A stretch of 17,916 nt of DNA from an uncultured Porphyromonadaceae bacterium (GCA_900550025.1 URQP01000051.1:1-17916), one strand, 5' to 3'. Shown: positions 1 through 7,769, counted from the stretch's first letter. Made by a program: numbers and translations. The notes: generated by a model not told the origin, from the letters alone.

Positions 1-1080
1 AAGTGTTACAATCAGTCCAAGTATCAGACCATGATAAAAATTCTCTGGCGTGCGTGCCTCTTTTTCATTTCCAACATCAAAATAATTCATGGATGTGCAT
101 GCAATCTCTGACAGATAATCATTCATATCTTCTATATTATGCTCCAACAGAGCCTTCACAAACCTGTTATATACGGAAAATCCATTATGAAACATTCCAA
201 GAATCTCTGTACGAAACATTGCCATAACTTCTTTATTCGTAACTGACACATCACACTCAATGGTATCTACTTTGTGCACCACATTTTCAGCCTTAATATA
301 ACCAACAGATAATAACAGTGACCACAAACTGTTCTCATCGCCATCCAGAGACTGAAATGTAATGTTCTCGTTGATTTCCTTATGCACTTTTTCACCGGAC
401 ATTAACTGTTCGATCTCATATTTTCGCCCGACAAGATGCTTTCTGATGATATCACCAATTAGTTTATTACTGCTCGTATTCGTCCAATAAGAAATAAGTT
501 CTCCCTGCCTGATATAATTGCAGATTGACCACGGATTGTACATATCTTTTTGTTTGCAGCATATTGATATGTCGGCAGCGTCCTTATATGTCAAAGAGGT
601 TACCCAAAACGCGAACCGTTCGGCTATGCTTCCTGACGTAAGCGAAAGCACTGCTTCCATCGGCGTTTGCGAATTTCTCGAAAGGTAATTCAGCATATTG
701 AAGAGGAAAACGGTGTCCGATTTTATTATTTTCAGATAATCGGCTTTCTCTATTTGCATGATTCCGGCATCAGGGGCGGAGCATACCTTATAGGGATATA
801 TTGTGTTGCGGCCGAAGAGATATTCCACGCCTATTACGTTGGGAGCGGAAATTGTCTCAAATACGCGTATCCTTTTGTTACGGTTGGTTACTTCTATCTG
901 AACTTTCCCGGAAATCAGGAATTTTAAATTATTGCATGGTTCGTTGACATCGATTATCTGTCCGTTATTCAGATATTTAAGAAAATGGAATTTGATTTTT
1001 TCAATCAGCTCTGATATTTTTGAATGGCTTACTCCTTGGAACAATGGCAGACCCATTAATATTTCATACATACTTTCCAT
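1..1080 (-). CDS. Chimeric protein: Crp/Fnr-type cNMP-binding domain fused to AAA-ATPase-like/nuclease C-terminal region (partial)
   Basis: The frame is open for all 360 codons from an ATG at 1080 to the left edge, where the gene is cut. Residues 1-180 resemble the sensor half of a Bacteroidales Crp/Fnr regulator: an N-terminal MxxLPLFQG-like segment, a beta-roll with FLISGKV near 54-60, and a dimer helix near 120-165. The usual helix-turn-helix would start at about KQKDM (176-180). Instead, YNPWSICNYI starts at 181, followed by YWTNTSSNKLIG, LWSLLLSVGYIK, TNKEVMAMF and NFYHGLILGL. These are hallmarks of the C-terminal part of the AAA-ATPase-like family (PF09820) that leads into its PD-(D/E)XK nuclease-like region. 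The ATPase half is absent. The DNA-binding half of the regulator is therefore replaced. A TAnnTTTG box lies 26 bases upstream of the start. The fusion could be genuine, a decayed recombination product, or an assembly chimera. Domain assignments are from recognition, not a search. Confidence 0.75.
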   Translation of the reverse strand, partial: MESMYEILMGLPLFQGVSHSKISELIEKIKFHFLKYLNNGQIIDVNEPCNNLKFLISGKVQIEVTNRNKRIRVFETISAPNVIGVEYLFGRNTIYPYKVCSAPDAGIMQIEKADYLKIIKSDTVFLFNMLNYLSRNSQTPMEAVLSLTSGSIAERFAFWVTSLTYKDAADISICCKQKDMYNPWSICNYIRQGELISYWTNTSSNKLIGDIIRKHLVGRKYEIEQLMSGEKVHKEINENITFQSLDGDENSLWSLLLSVGYIKAENVVHKVDTIECDVSVTNKEVMAMFRTEILGMFHNGFSVYNRFVKALLEHNIEDMNDYLSEIACTSMNYFDVGNEKEARTPENFYHGLILGLIVTL

Positions 1081-1106
1081 ACGTCTTTTTCTTTTAAATT
1101 TCCATA

Positions 1107-1114
1107 CAAAGATA
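1107..1114 (-). promoter_or_regulatory. Bacteroidetes -7 promoter box for the chimeric gene
   Basis: On the minus strand the sequence TATCTTTG matches TAnnTTTG and ends 26 bases before the ATG at 1080. No clear TTTG -33 element is seen. The leader is A-rich, as is usual for Bacteroidetes translation starts. The rest of the 1081-1198 gap is AT-rich and shows nothing else. Confidence 0.5.
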
Positions 1115-1198
1115 TGGATTTTAAAAATTAACTTAATGACACGAAAAGTGAAAACAAGTTGTTGATGGTTAAAATTATGATAATTAATAGTTATTTAA

Positions 1199-2011
1199 TC
1201 ATAGCGTGATAGTTTCCAAATCATTGGGTACGAATATTTTTCCTTTGAAAGCTTGTGATGCCTCGGATGTATAATTTTCTTTTCTATGTTGCAAATTTGT
1301 GTCTTCGGTATGATAAATTATTAAGTTTTTAACTCCAAGTGCTTCTGCATTTTTTGCTGCATCGAGCGCCGTGCTGTGGTGCTTTTCGTATGGTTTGAAC
1401 GTTTCTTTGTCTGAATGCAGGCAGAAGGCTTCGTGCATCAGCCAGTCGCAACCCTCCGCGAATTGACGGCACTTTTCGTTATACGGCTCGTCGCCGAGGC
1501 ATGCGAGAGTGTGTCCGTCGGGAAGTTCGGCTCTGAATCCGAATTGTTTTTTCTTTGTAGAGCAGATGTCGAAAAAAGTGAATTTAATTCCGCAGCAGGT
1601 CGCATTCTCTCCGTTTTCCACAGTCCGTATGATTATTTGGTTGCCTAATGTGTCGAGATGCTTTTTCTTGAGTGTCATGCGGCAGAATGTTTCGAGCATT
1701 CCGGCTACTTCGTCGTGGCAGTAGATTGTGAACGGGGTCTCCAGTTTTCCTTGACAAGCGAGCATTGCCACGAGGCGTATTATCCATATTGCGCCGAGTA
1801 CGTGGTCGGTATGTCCGTGGGTGACAAACATCCCGCGTATCGTTTCTATTCCGATGCCTGCTTTTTCTAATTGTGTCAGAATCCCGTTTCCTCCGCCGGC
1901 ATCGACGAGGAAATATCCTTCGTGGGTACGGATTGTGAAGCACGTGTTGTAGCATTTTGTCACCATCGCGTTGCCGGTGCCGAGCATCGTTATTTCTATA
2001 TTGTCTGCCAT
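1199..2011 (-). CDS. MBL-fold metallo-hydrolase, ribonuclease Z-like
   Basis: This 270-residue protein has the metallo-beta-lactamase fold signature. The zinc motif THGHTDH is at 64-70 (His65, His67, Asp69, His70). Further likely metal ligands are Asp174 in CLGDEP and His234 in IIYHTED, with additional histidines at 193 and 211-212. Residues 5-40 have the typical opening strand and a glycine-rich VDAGGGNG turn. The layout resembles RNase Z/arylsulfatase-like members, but the specific substrate cannot be read from sequence. True tRNase Z usually has an exosite insertion, which I do not see here. There is no signal peptide, so it is probably cytoplasmic. The ATG at 2011 sits 13 bases after a TAATTTTG box. 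The gene is divergent from the small envelope gene at 2161. Confidence 0.85.
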   Translation of the reverse strand: MADNIEITMLGTGNAMVTKCYNTCFTIRTHEGYFLVDAGGGNGILTQLEKAGIGIETIRGMFVTHGHTDHVLGAIWIIRLVAMLACQGKLETPFTIYCHDEVAGMLETFCRMTLKKKHLDTLGNQIIIRTVENGENATCCGIKFTFFDICSTKKKQFGFRAELPDGHTLACLGDEPYNEKCRQFAEGCDWLMHEAFCLHSDKETFKPYEKHHSTALDAAKNAEALGVKNLIIYHTEDTNLQHRKENYTSEASQAFKGKIFVPNDLETITL

Positions 2012-2024
2012 TTTCTTTTTTATG

Positions 2025-2032
2025 CAAAATTA
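2025..2032 (-). promoter_or_regulatory. -7 promoter box for the MBL-fold gene
   Basis: The minus-strand sequence TAATTTTG fits TAnnTTTG and lies just upstream of the MBL start codon. The implied leader is very short. No convincing -33 element was found. Confidence 0.5.
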
Positions 2033-2160
2033 CGAAAAACCGCTTTTGATAGGCGGATTCTGGTGTGCGTTAAGATTCTTTATGAGTTGGCGTTTTAAAC
2101 TTTATGCGTGTTTTTCGGTTTAATATATAGCTTTTGAGTAATTTATTAATATTGGAATTT

Positions 2161-2660
2161 ATGAAAAAACAGATTTTAATTTTGGCGGTATTAGTATTGT
2201 CGGGAGTTGCAGCTGTAGCGCAACAGCGTCCGATAACCGCCGTTTTGACAACAGAGGTGACTATTGTGGGGCTGTTTGCCACCGCTTTTCTGAGGCGTGC
2301 CGTTTGAGTGACGATGATGCGGCAAAGTTCAAGGAAATCTATGAGGACTATTATTCAGAGTTGCAGGCTATCAGGGAGCAATGCCGTTCCCAGCGTCGCG
2401 GCGGAATGTCGGATGAGGAAGTGGAATCGCAGACGAAAGGCAGACTTGAACGCTCGAAGAAGATTGCGGAGCTGAAGGAAAAGTATTACGGCAAGTTCAA
2501 GGAAGTGCTTACTCCGCGTCAGATAGAGAGGCTTTATAATGGTAAGGGTGATTTCCGAGGAAACGACAGACGGTATCGTGACTATCACCACGGCTATTGC
2601 GATTATGACGGCCGTGGATGTTATGGCGGACGCCATCGCCATCGTGGCTGCTGCGATTAA
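2161..2660 (+). pseudogene. Frameshifted small envelope protein, Spy/CpxP-like, with His/Cys-rich tail
   Basis: The ATG at 2161 opens a good signal peptide (MKKQILILAVLVLSGVAAVA, cleavage before QQ), but this frame stops at 2302-2304 after a non-homologous run. The frame one base back reads on without a stop through DNRRFDNRGDYCGAVCHRF, then a charged helical body and the motif LTPRQIERLY, to TAA at 2658-2660. One missing base between about 2215 and 2232 would join the two into a protein of about 166 residues. The body (helical, K/E-rich, with an LTxxQ-like motif) recalls periplasmic Spy/CpxP-type proteins. The last 35 residues are rich in His, Arg, Gly, Tyr and Cys. The body alone could only start at TTG 2304, without a signal peptide, so I call it a broken gene or a sequencing indel. 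Family assignment is tentative. Confidence 0.65.
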
Positions 2661-2682
2661 CTGTCTATCGTGAGATGTATCT

Positions 2683-2720
2683 GGGCGGGCATGCTGAGCA
2701 AACGGCATGCCCGCTTTGGT
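2683..2720. terminator. Bidirectional hairpin terminator between convergent genes
   Basis: The perfect 10-bp inverted repeat GCGGGCATGC / GCATGCCCGC (2685-2694 with 2705-2714) encloses a 10-base loop. It can be extended by two G-T pairs. A short T-rich tail follows on the plus strand and an AAACC stretch flanks it. It lies between the end of the small envelope gene (2660) and the end of the FtsK-like gene (2726), so it can serve both. Confidence 0.7.
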
Positions 2721-2725
2721 TGAAT

Positions 2726-3403
2726 TTAAAACGTTGTGTTGCAATCCAGTAAAACCGGTTCCTCTGCGTTTCGGAACAGCAGCATATCCCCGGCCTGTAG
2801 TCCAGAGTTAGTATACAGACGTTTGTTGGAACCAATTCTTGTGCTGTAAAATATTATTTTTGTGTTGAAAATGTTGCCGATTCCTTCTGGCAAATACGCA
2901 GTTTCGGTATGCCGTGTGGCTGCTATTAGATATATGCCGGTTTTGGCTGATGATTCTGCAGTCTCTCTGATTTGACGCAATACACTGTTGTCAGCATCTA
3001 TCATGCTTTCTAAATCAGTGATAAGAGCAATTATAGGTGTGTAGTATGTGTTGTCAGTGGCATTGCGCTTGTGTGCTTCTGTTTGTAGTGAACGCATCGT
3101 ATGCACTGCGTATGACATGACGGAAAGACGGTCACTGTTGATTCCATAAGGTAAATGTTTGAAAATCTCAGGATTACTTCCAAAAATGTGCTTTTCGCCG
3201 ATTGGGATGATTTTTAGCCTAAGGGTGGATGACAAAAGGCTGTTAACTATCGAGCATAACAGGGCTTGCCGTTCTTGAGGCAGTCCTTTCTCGATTATGA
3301 TGCTTCCCAGACTGCGCAAGTCGGTGACAAATGTTTGTCCTGTTCCTGTTTTACCTAAACTTATTGGAAGCGGAATTCCGTATGGAAGAGGTTGTTGTGC
3401 CAT
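2726..3403 (-). CDS. FtsK/SpoIIIE-like protein lacking Walker A
   Basis: This 225-residue protein starts at ATG 3403. Its order of motifs follows the FtsK/SpoIIIE motor. LPISLGKTGTGQTFVTDLRSL (12-32) matches the strand before the P-loop. ALITDLESM (126-134) is Walker-B-like. SSAKTGIYLIAATRHTE (151-167) matches the ARAAGIHLVLATQR region. The segment to GDMLLF (205-210) matches the GxGDMLxL end of the motor. Where FtsK has GxTGSGKS, this protein has EKGLPQERQALL, so the nucleotide-binding P-loop is gone. It also lacks membrane segments and a gamma domain. It may be a non-hydrolysing paralogue or a partner subunit. A longer frame upstream to 3586 overlaps miaA and shows no similarity, and the -7 box at 3424-3431 supports the start at 3403. 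Function is unknown. Confidence 0.75.
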   Translation of the reverse strand: MAQQPLPYGIPLPISLGKTGTGQTFVTDLRSLGSIIIEKGLPQERQALLCSIVNSLLSSTLRLKIIPIGEKHIFGSNPEIFKHLPYGINSDRLSVMSYAVHTMRSLQTEAHKRNATDNTYYTPIIALITDLESMIDADNSVLRQIRETAESSAKTGIYLIAATRHTETAYLPEGIGNIFNTKIIFYSTRIGSNKRLYTNSGLQAGDMLLFRNAEEPVLLDCNTTF

Positions 3404-3423
3404 GCTTGATAACGATTTGTTTG

Positions 3424-3431
3424 CAAAAATA
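3424..3431 (-). promoter_or_regulatory. -7 promoter box for the FtsK-like gene
   Basis: TATTTTTG on the minus strand matches TAnnTTTG, 20 bases before the ATG at 3403 and inside the 95-base gap after miaA. It argues that the gene is transcribed on its own and that translation does not start further upstream. Confidence 0.5.
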
Positions 3432-3498
3432 GCCGTGGCCTGTGCCAAACTGAAGCATAGGCAGCTTTGTTTTCTATGCAATTGTACGAAATATCCTG

Positions 3499-4410
3499 TC
3501 AGAATTGTCCTGAGCGGCAGTAGGAAAGTATTTTGTCGTAGTCGGTCGGGAGAAACCATTGCATGGACGGGTCTTTGGCGTACCACGTCAGTTGTTTCTT
3601 GGCATAGACGCGGGTGTTTTTCTGGATGCGCGCCACAGCCGTGTCATAATCCATAGTGCCGTCCATCCATGCGAACAGTTCTTTATAACCGACGGTGTTG
3701 AGTGAATTAAGATGGCGCATAGGATACACTTTCCGGGCTTCTTCCACTAATCCGCTGTCAATCATTTTAACTACACGGCGGTTGATGCGGTCGAAAAGTT
3801 CGGCGCGCGGCAATGTCAAGCCGATTTTCACAATCCTGAAAGGGCGTTGCTTTGCCACGCCTGTACGCAGACGTGAGTAGGGTACTCCCGCCTGTTCGCA
3901 AATCTCCACGGCGTGAACCACCCGCTTCATATTGTTTAGGTCTACTTGTTCATAATATGCAGGGTCGAGACGTTTCAGCTCTTCCCGGATGGCATCTGCG
4001 CCTAAATCCGCAAGGCGCTTGGCTACCGCTGCTCTTATACCGTCGGAGATGGTGGGGATATTGTCGATGCCTTTGCAGACGGCATCTATATACATCATCG
4101 AACCGCCGCACATCACCACGTATGGCGACCGGACAAACAACTCTGGTAGCAACCGCATCACATCCTCCTCAAACTGAGCCGCGCTGTAGTACTCGTCCAA
4201 ACCGAGTATGCCGACGAAATGATGCTTGACTTCTGCGAGTTGTTCCGGGGGGGGGGCGGCTGTCCCTATGGGTATGTCACGATAAATCTGGCGCGAGTCG
4301 GCAGAAATTATTTCCGTGCCGAATTCACGCGCCAGACGTATTGCTATATCAGTTTTGCCTACACCGGTAGGACCTGTGACTACAATTAATGTACCACACG
4401 GTTCCGGCAT
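3499..4410 (-). CDS. miaA: tRNA dimethylallyltransferase
   Basis: MiaA transfers a dimethylallyl group to N6 of A37 in tRNAs that read codons starting with U. The 303-residue protein, from ATG 4410, has the P-loop GPTGVGKT at 13-20, the DSRQIY motif at 38-43, the GGSMMYIDA region that binds substrate, and the family C-terminal pattern YKELFAW with KKQLTWY. The length is normal for the family. The ATG at 4410 follows the pepT stop codon by one base, so translation is probably coupled. A TTG start at 4428 inside pepT is possible but less likely. A run of ten G on the plus strand (ten C in the coding strand) encodes APPP just after the IGTA motif and is a potential slippage point. Confidence 0.95.
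   Translation of the reverse strand: MPEPCGTLIVVTGPTGVGKTDIAIRLAREFGTEIISADSRQIYRDIPIGTAAPPPEQLAEVKHHFVGILGLDEYYSAAQFEEDVMRLLPELFVRSPYVVMCGGSMMYIDAVCKGIDNIPTISDGIRAAVAKRLADLGADAIREELKRLDPAYYEQVDLNNMKRVVHAVEICEQAGVPYSRLRTGVAKQRPFRIVKIGLTLPRAELFDRINRRVVKMIDSGLVEEARKVYPMRHLNSLNTVGYKELFAWMDGTMDYDTAVARIQKNTRVYAKKQLTWYAKDPSMQWFLPTDYDKILSYCRSGQF
4247..4256. repeat. Homopolymer G(10) tract inside miaA
   Basis: Ten consecutive G on the plus strand (C in the miaA coding strand) encode part of an Ala-Pro-Pro-Pro stretch about 55 residues into MiaA. The frame is intact at this length. A change of one base would truncate the enzyme early. Confidence 0.9.
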
Positions 4411-4411
4411 A

Positions 4412-5635
4412 TTATCCACGCTTCTCAACCAATTTACAGATTTCTACTATTACATCCACGGCTTTTTCCATGGAAGGAATAGGCACATATTCATAGCGTC
4501 CGTGGAAATTCAACCCGCCGGCAAAGATGTTCGGGCAGGGCAAGCCTTTGAACGACAGTTGCGCGCCGTCTGTGCCGCCGCGTATGGGCTGCACCTTCGG
4601 AGTGACACCGGCATCAATCATCGCTTGTTTTGCAATGTCGATGACATACATCACCGGCTCGATTTTCTCGCGCATGTTGTAATACTGGTCTTTAATTTCA
4701 ATGGATGCGCAACCCGGGAACTCGTTGTTGATTTTCCGTACAAGATGCTCCAGCTCCTTTTTGCGGCGTTGGAAACGGTCCATGTCGTGGTCGCGGATTA
4801 TGTAGGTCAATGTGGATTCCTCCACAGTTCCCTCGAAACCGATAAGGTGGTAAAAGCCCTCATAGCCTTCGGTATGTTCCGGAGTTTCCCAGCGCGGCAG
4901 CATGATGCAGAACTGGTTGGCTATGCGTATGGAGTTTATCATTTTGTGTTTTGCATATCCCGGATGCACGTTGCGCCCTTTGAAAACCACTTTGGCCGAT
5001 GCCGCGTTGAAGTTCTCGTACTCCAATTCGCCTATTGCCCCGCCGTCCATTGTGTATGCAAAATCTGCGTTGAACAGCTTCACGTCGAATTTATGTGCGC
5101 CCAGACCTATTTCCTCGTCAGGGTTGAAGCCTATACGGATGTCGCCGTGCTTTATCTCAGGATGCTGCATAAGATATTCCACCGCCGTTATGATTTCAGC
5201 CACTCCGGCCTTGTCGTCCGCGCCGAGCAAAGTCTTGCCGTCGGTAACTATCAGTGACTGGCCGACATAATCTTTCAGTTCCGGGAAACTTTCAGGAGAA
5301 AGCACCACACCACCGTCAGCGTCGAGTGTGATGTCTCCGCCGTCGTAATTTTCCACGATGCGGGGGTTGACGTGCCTTCCTGACATGTCTGGAGATGTAT
5401 CCAAATGGGCGATAAAGCCTACCGTAGGAACTTTCTTGTCTGTATTGCCCGGCAATGTGGCCATCAGATAGCCGTTGTCGTCGAGTGTTATGTCTTTCAA
5501 TCCGAGAGATTGCAATTCTTTTTCCAACGCCTGTGCGAAAATCATCTGCCCGGGTGTCGATGGGGTGAGGTTGGTAAGTTCGTCGCTTTGTGTGTCGAAT
5601 TTCACATAGCCGAGAAACCTGTCTGTAACGTTCAT
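4412..5635 (-). CDS. pepT: Peptidase T (tripeptidase, M20B)
   Basis: PepT is a cytoplasmic two-metal aminotripeptidase. The 407-residue protein is nearly the length of the E. coli enzyme. Its metal and catalytic residues are all visible: His77 and Asp79 in AHLDTSPD, Asp140 in LLGADDKAG, Glu174-Glu175 in NPDEEIG, Asp197 in TMDGGA, and His378 in NFHGRYEY. The dimerisation/lid domain lies between about 207 and 315 ([15 protein letters not shown] onward), and RGGTDGAQL comes before the last His. The start [11 protein letters not shown] fits the family N-terminus and follows a TACCTTTG promoter box. It leads an operon with miaA. Nothing is missing. Confidence 0.96.
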   Translation of the reverse strand: MNVTDRFLGYVKFDTQSDELTNLTPSTPGQMIFAQALEKELQSLGLKDITLDDNGYLMATLPGNTDKKVPTVGFIAHLDTSPDMSGRHVNPRIVENYDGGDITLDADGGVVLSPESFPELKDYVGQSLIVTDGKTLLGADDKAGVAEIITAVEYLMQHPEIKHGDIRIGFNPDEEIGLGAHKFDVKLFNADFAYTMDGGAIGELEYENFNAASAKVVFKGRNVHPGYAKHKMINSIRIANQFCIMLPRWETPEHTEGYEGFYHLIGFEGTVEESTLTYIIRDHDMDRFQRRKKELEHLVRKINNEFPGCASIEIKDQYYNMREKIEPVMYVIDIAKQAMIDAGVTPKVQPIRGGTDGAQLSFKGLPCPNIFAGGLNFHGRYEYVPIPSMEKAVDVIVEICKLVEKRG

Positions 5636-5663
5636 ATTCTATGGATTTTAATTTTTTACATAA

Positions 5664-5671
5664 CAAAGGTA
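5664..5671 (-). promoter_or_regulatory. -7 promoter box for pepT-miaA
   Basis: TACCTTTG on the minus strand fits TAnnTTTG and is 28 bases upstream of the pepT ATG. The -33 region shows only a poor match. The surrounding gap (5636-5742) is AT-rich and holds no other gene. Confidence 0.55.
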
Positions 5672-5742
5672 CGTAAAAAATATCATTTTTACATTACAAT
5701 TAACGAATAGTAATGCTGATAGCTTATTCCGAATCGAAAGTC

Positions 5743-6093
5743 TTATCTCATTGGTGGAGGCGTGGGGATGTTGCTGTCAAGGATTACAGCAGTGCCGCTG
5801 CAAGTGACCATCAGCATAGAGCCGTTTTGTCCTACTGTCTCGTAGTCCAAATCGATGCCTACAATGGCATTTGCGCCGAGTTCCCGCGCGCGTTCCTCCA
5901 TTTCTTGTAAAGATGTGTCCTTAGCATCGCGTAGCACCTGCTCGTATGTGCCGCTGCGCCCGCCGAAGAAGTCGCGCAATCCGGCCATAAAATCCTTTAG
6001 TACATTTGCGCCTATGATGGTTTCCCCGGTCACCACTCCGAGATAGCTGACGATGCGGCTGCCCTCAACTGTCGGTGTTGTTGTCAGAATCAT
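5743..6093 (-). CDS. ybjQ: YbjQ/UPF0145 family protein
   Basis: The 116-residue protein matches the YbjQ family (PF01906, putative heavy-metal-binding domain). It has an opening strand with TTTPTVEG, then [19 protein letters not shown], a FGGRSGTYE segment, the helix [22 protein letters not shown], and a closing strand with [10 protein letters not shown]. The family forms small beta-rich oligomers and its function is not settled. The length is typical. It is the last gene of the gldE operon, 10 bases after the end of the C69 dipeptidase reading frame. The proline-rich tail PTPPPMR is a small oddity. Confidence 0.9.
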   Translation of the reverse strand: MILTTTPTVEGSRIVSYLGVVTGETIIGANVLKDFMAGLRDFFGGRSGTYEQVLRDAKDTSLQEMEERARELGANAIVGIDLDYETVGQNGSMLMVTCSGTAVILDSNIPTPPPMR

Positions 6094-6103
6094 AATGCTT
6101 TTT

Positions 6104-7753
6104 TTATTGTGGTTTCACTTCTTTCACGCGGAGGCGGTCGCCGTCGCTGCTTACTATGGAGCGATAGTAGTCGTCAGAATATCCGGGAGAGTCGGGACTT
6201 ACCGGATAGCCGTCGGCTGTGCGCTCGAATTTGCCGTCTTTCTCCTTTTTCACGCGTCCGTCAAGATATTTCACGAACAGATATTCGCCAAGCTGGCGGT
6301 AGCGTGCGGTGGCCGAGTCGGAAACACTGTCGCTGAATGCCGTGAGCAGGGCGTTTGCCTTTTCGGGCGATTCTTTATACAGTTTCAATGCTTCAGCTTC
6401 CACTTTCTTGGTGGATTCCACATAGCTGCTTTCGATTTCCGTCTGCACTTTCTTCACGTCCGGATACACTTGCGAATAGCGTATATAAGTTTGGTTTGCC
6501 ACGAAGTTGTTTACCCAGAATGCCGAAGTCCACGACAGGGTATAGAAATCGCCGTTGCCCTGACGGTAGCATTCCGGCACTTTGGTTATGGCGCAGTATA
6601 TCGGGTTGTAGACGGTCATAGCCGAGTCGTCGACACCGAACCAAAGAATACCGCCAATTTCGTCGGGAAGCCACGAACGCATCTGGGCAACAAGAGTGAA
6701 TCCGGTCTGTTGCGTTGCTATCGGGCGTTCATGCACATATTCCACAGAGTCCGATTTCCAAATCAGCGGGGCAAAACGATAAGGGGAATGCCACGGTCCG
6801 GCACCCGGATCTTTTGTCATATCCAATTCCGTGCCGTCGAAATGGTCGCGGAGCATTGCCTGCATATCCTGCACGCTCAACTTGCGGTCAGGCTTGATAT
6901 AAAGCGGAAGCACCTCGCCACCCTCCGCCAATATGTAAGGAAGATATTTGTCCATACCTTTGGCGTATTTGTTATAGAACGACCATACACGTCCGTCGCA
7001 GCCGCGCAGGGCAAGGTAGTCGGTGACGGCGTATGCGTTGCAGAAACTGAAATCCTCGTCTTTTCCGTTGAAATATCCCATGTCGCGGGCAAATGAAACC
7101 ACGTCTTTTGAGTAGATGCAATTTTCCTTGTCGTCGAACGGTATCTGGTGGATTCTTGATTGGTTGGCGTGACCGCTGATGCAATCGTCAGGGATACGGA
7201 TTGCCACCCATACCGCACCTTTTTACTTCATTCCTTTTGATACCATTTCCATTATCCACACTTCGTTCGGGTCGGCTATGGAGAACGATTCTCCTGTACT
7301 GCGGTAGCCGTATTCATTGACTAAATCTGTCATCACCTTTATCGCTTCGCGGGCTGTGCGTGCACGTTGGAGTGTGATGTAAATCAAGGAACCATAATCT
7401 ATTATGGCGGTAGTGTCCATAAGTTCCGGACGGCTCGACCATGTCGATTCCGTGATGGCGAGTTGGTGTTCGTTTATATTCCCTATGGTGGCATACGTAT
7501 GCTCGACCTGTTTGATTTCACCGAGATATTTGTTTGTGTCCCATTCTCTTACCTCAAGCATTTCGCCTTTTTTGTGGTCGGCGGCAGGATGATGATAGAG
7601 TTCTCCGTAGAGCACGTATGAATCAGCGTTGTAGGTAATCATTGTGGAGCCGTCGGTAGTCGCCCCTTTTCCGGCAAGTAGGCTTGTGCATGCGAAAGAT
7701 GCGATTTGAGAGGCCGCAACAGCCGCGCCTATTGTCAACAGTATTTTTTTCAT
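6104..7753 (-). pseudogene. C69 family dipeptidase interrupted by an in-frame TAA
   Basis: The reading frame from ATG 7753 encodes a signal peptide (MKKILLTIGAAVAASQIASFA) and then Cys22, the expected N-terminal nucleophile of C69/Ntn-type dipeptidases (CTSLLAGKGATTDGSTM). It proceeds through ESTWSSRPEL and ADPNEVWIMEMVSKGMK to a TAA at 7225-7223. In the same frame the family sequence simply goes on: KGAVWVAIRIPDDCISGHANQSRI and about 360 more residues, including DGRVWSFYNKYA and FWVNNFVANQTYIRY, to the stop at 6104. With the TAA read as one amino acid the protein would be about 549 residues, the usual size. One substitution (for example in AAA, GAA or CAA) explains the stop. Unless read through, the short product (176 residues) keeps the nucleophile but lacks most of the fold. 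The downstream half could restart only at GTG 7207. It lies 16 bases after the PPTase gene in the gldE operon. Confidence 0.85.
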
Positions 7754-7769
7754 ATCTATCAGTATTTGT

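Noticed and set aside
667..1165. Two plus-strand open frames (86 and 77 codons)
   Set aside because: They lie opposite the continuous minus-strand chimeric frame and encode nothing recognisable.
2128..2136. Possible promoter box TAGCTTTTG before the small envelope gene
   Set aside because: It is one base longer than TAnnTTTG and has no -33 match, so support is too weak.
3404..3586. N-terminal extension of the FtsK-like frame
   Set aside because: It overlaps the end of miaA, has no family similarity, and lies upstream of the promoter box at 3424-3431 for most of its length.
4316..5257. 313-codon plus-strand open frame
   Set aside because: It is antisense to pepT, which has every catalytic residue. 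The translation is rich in His, Cys and Phe, as expected of a shadow frame.
5692..5715. Inverted repeat CATTAC...GTAATG between pepT and ybjQ
   Set aside because: The stem is only 6 bp with a 12-base loop and no T-run, so it is too weak to call a terminator.
6053..7096. 347-codon plus-strand open frame
   Set aside because: It is antisense to the C69 dipeptidase gene and has shadow-type composition with no domain.
6104..7225. Genetic-code reassignment of TAA
   Set aside because: Other genes here, such as pepT and the C10 protease, end in TAA at the expected lengths, so TAA is a normal stop.
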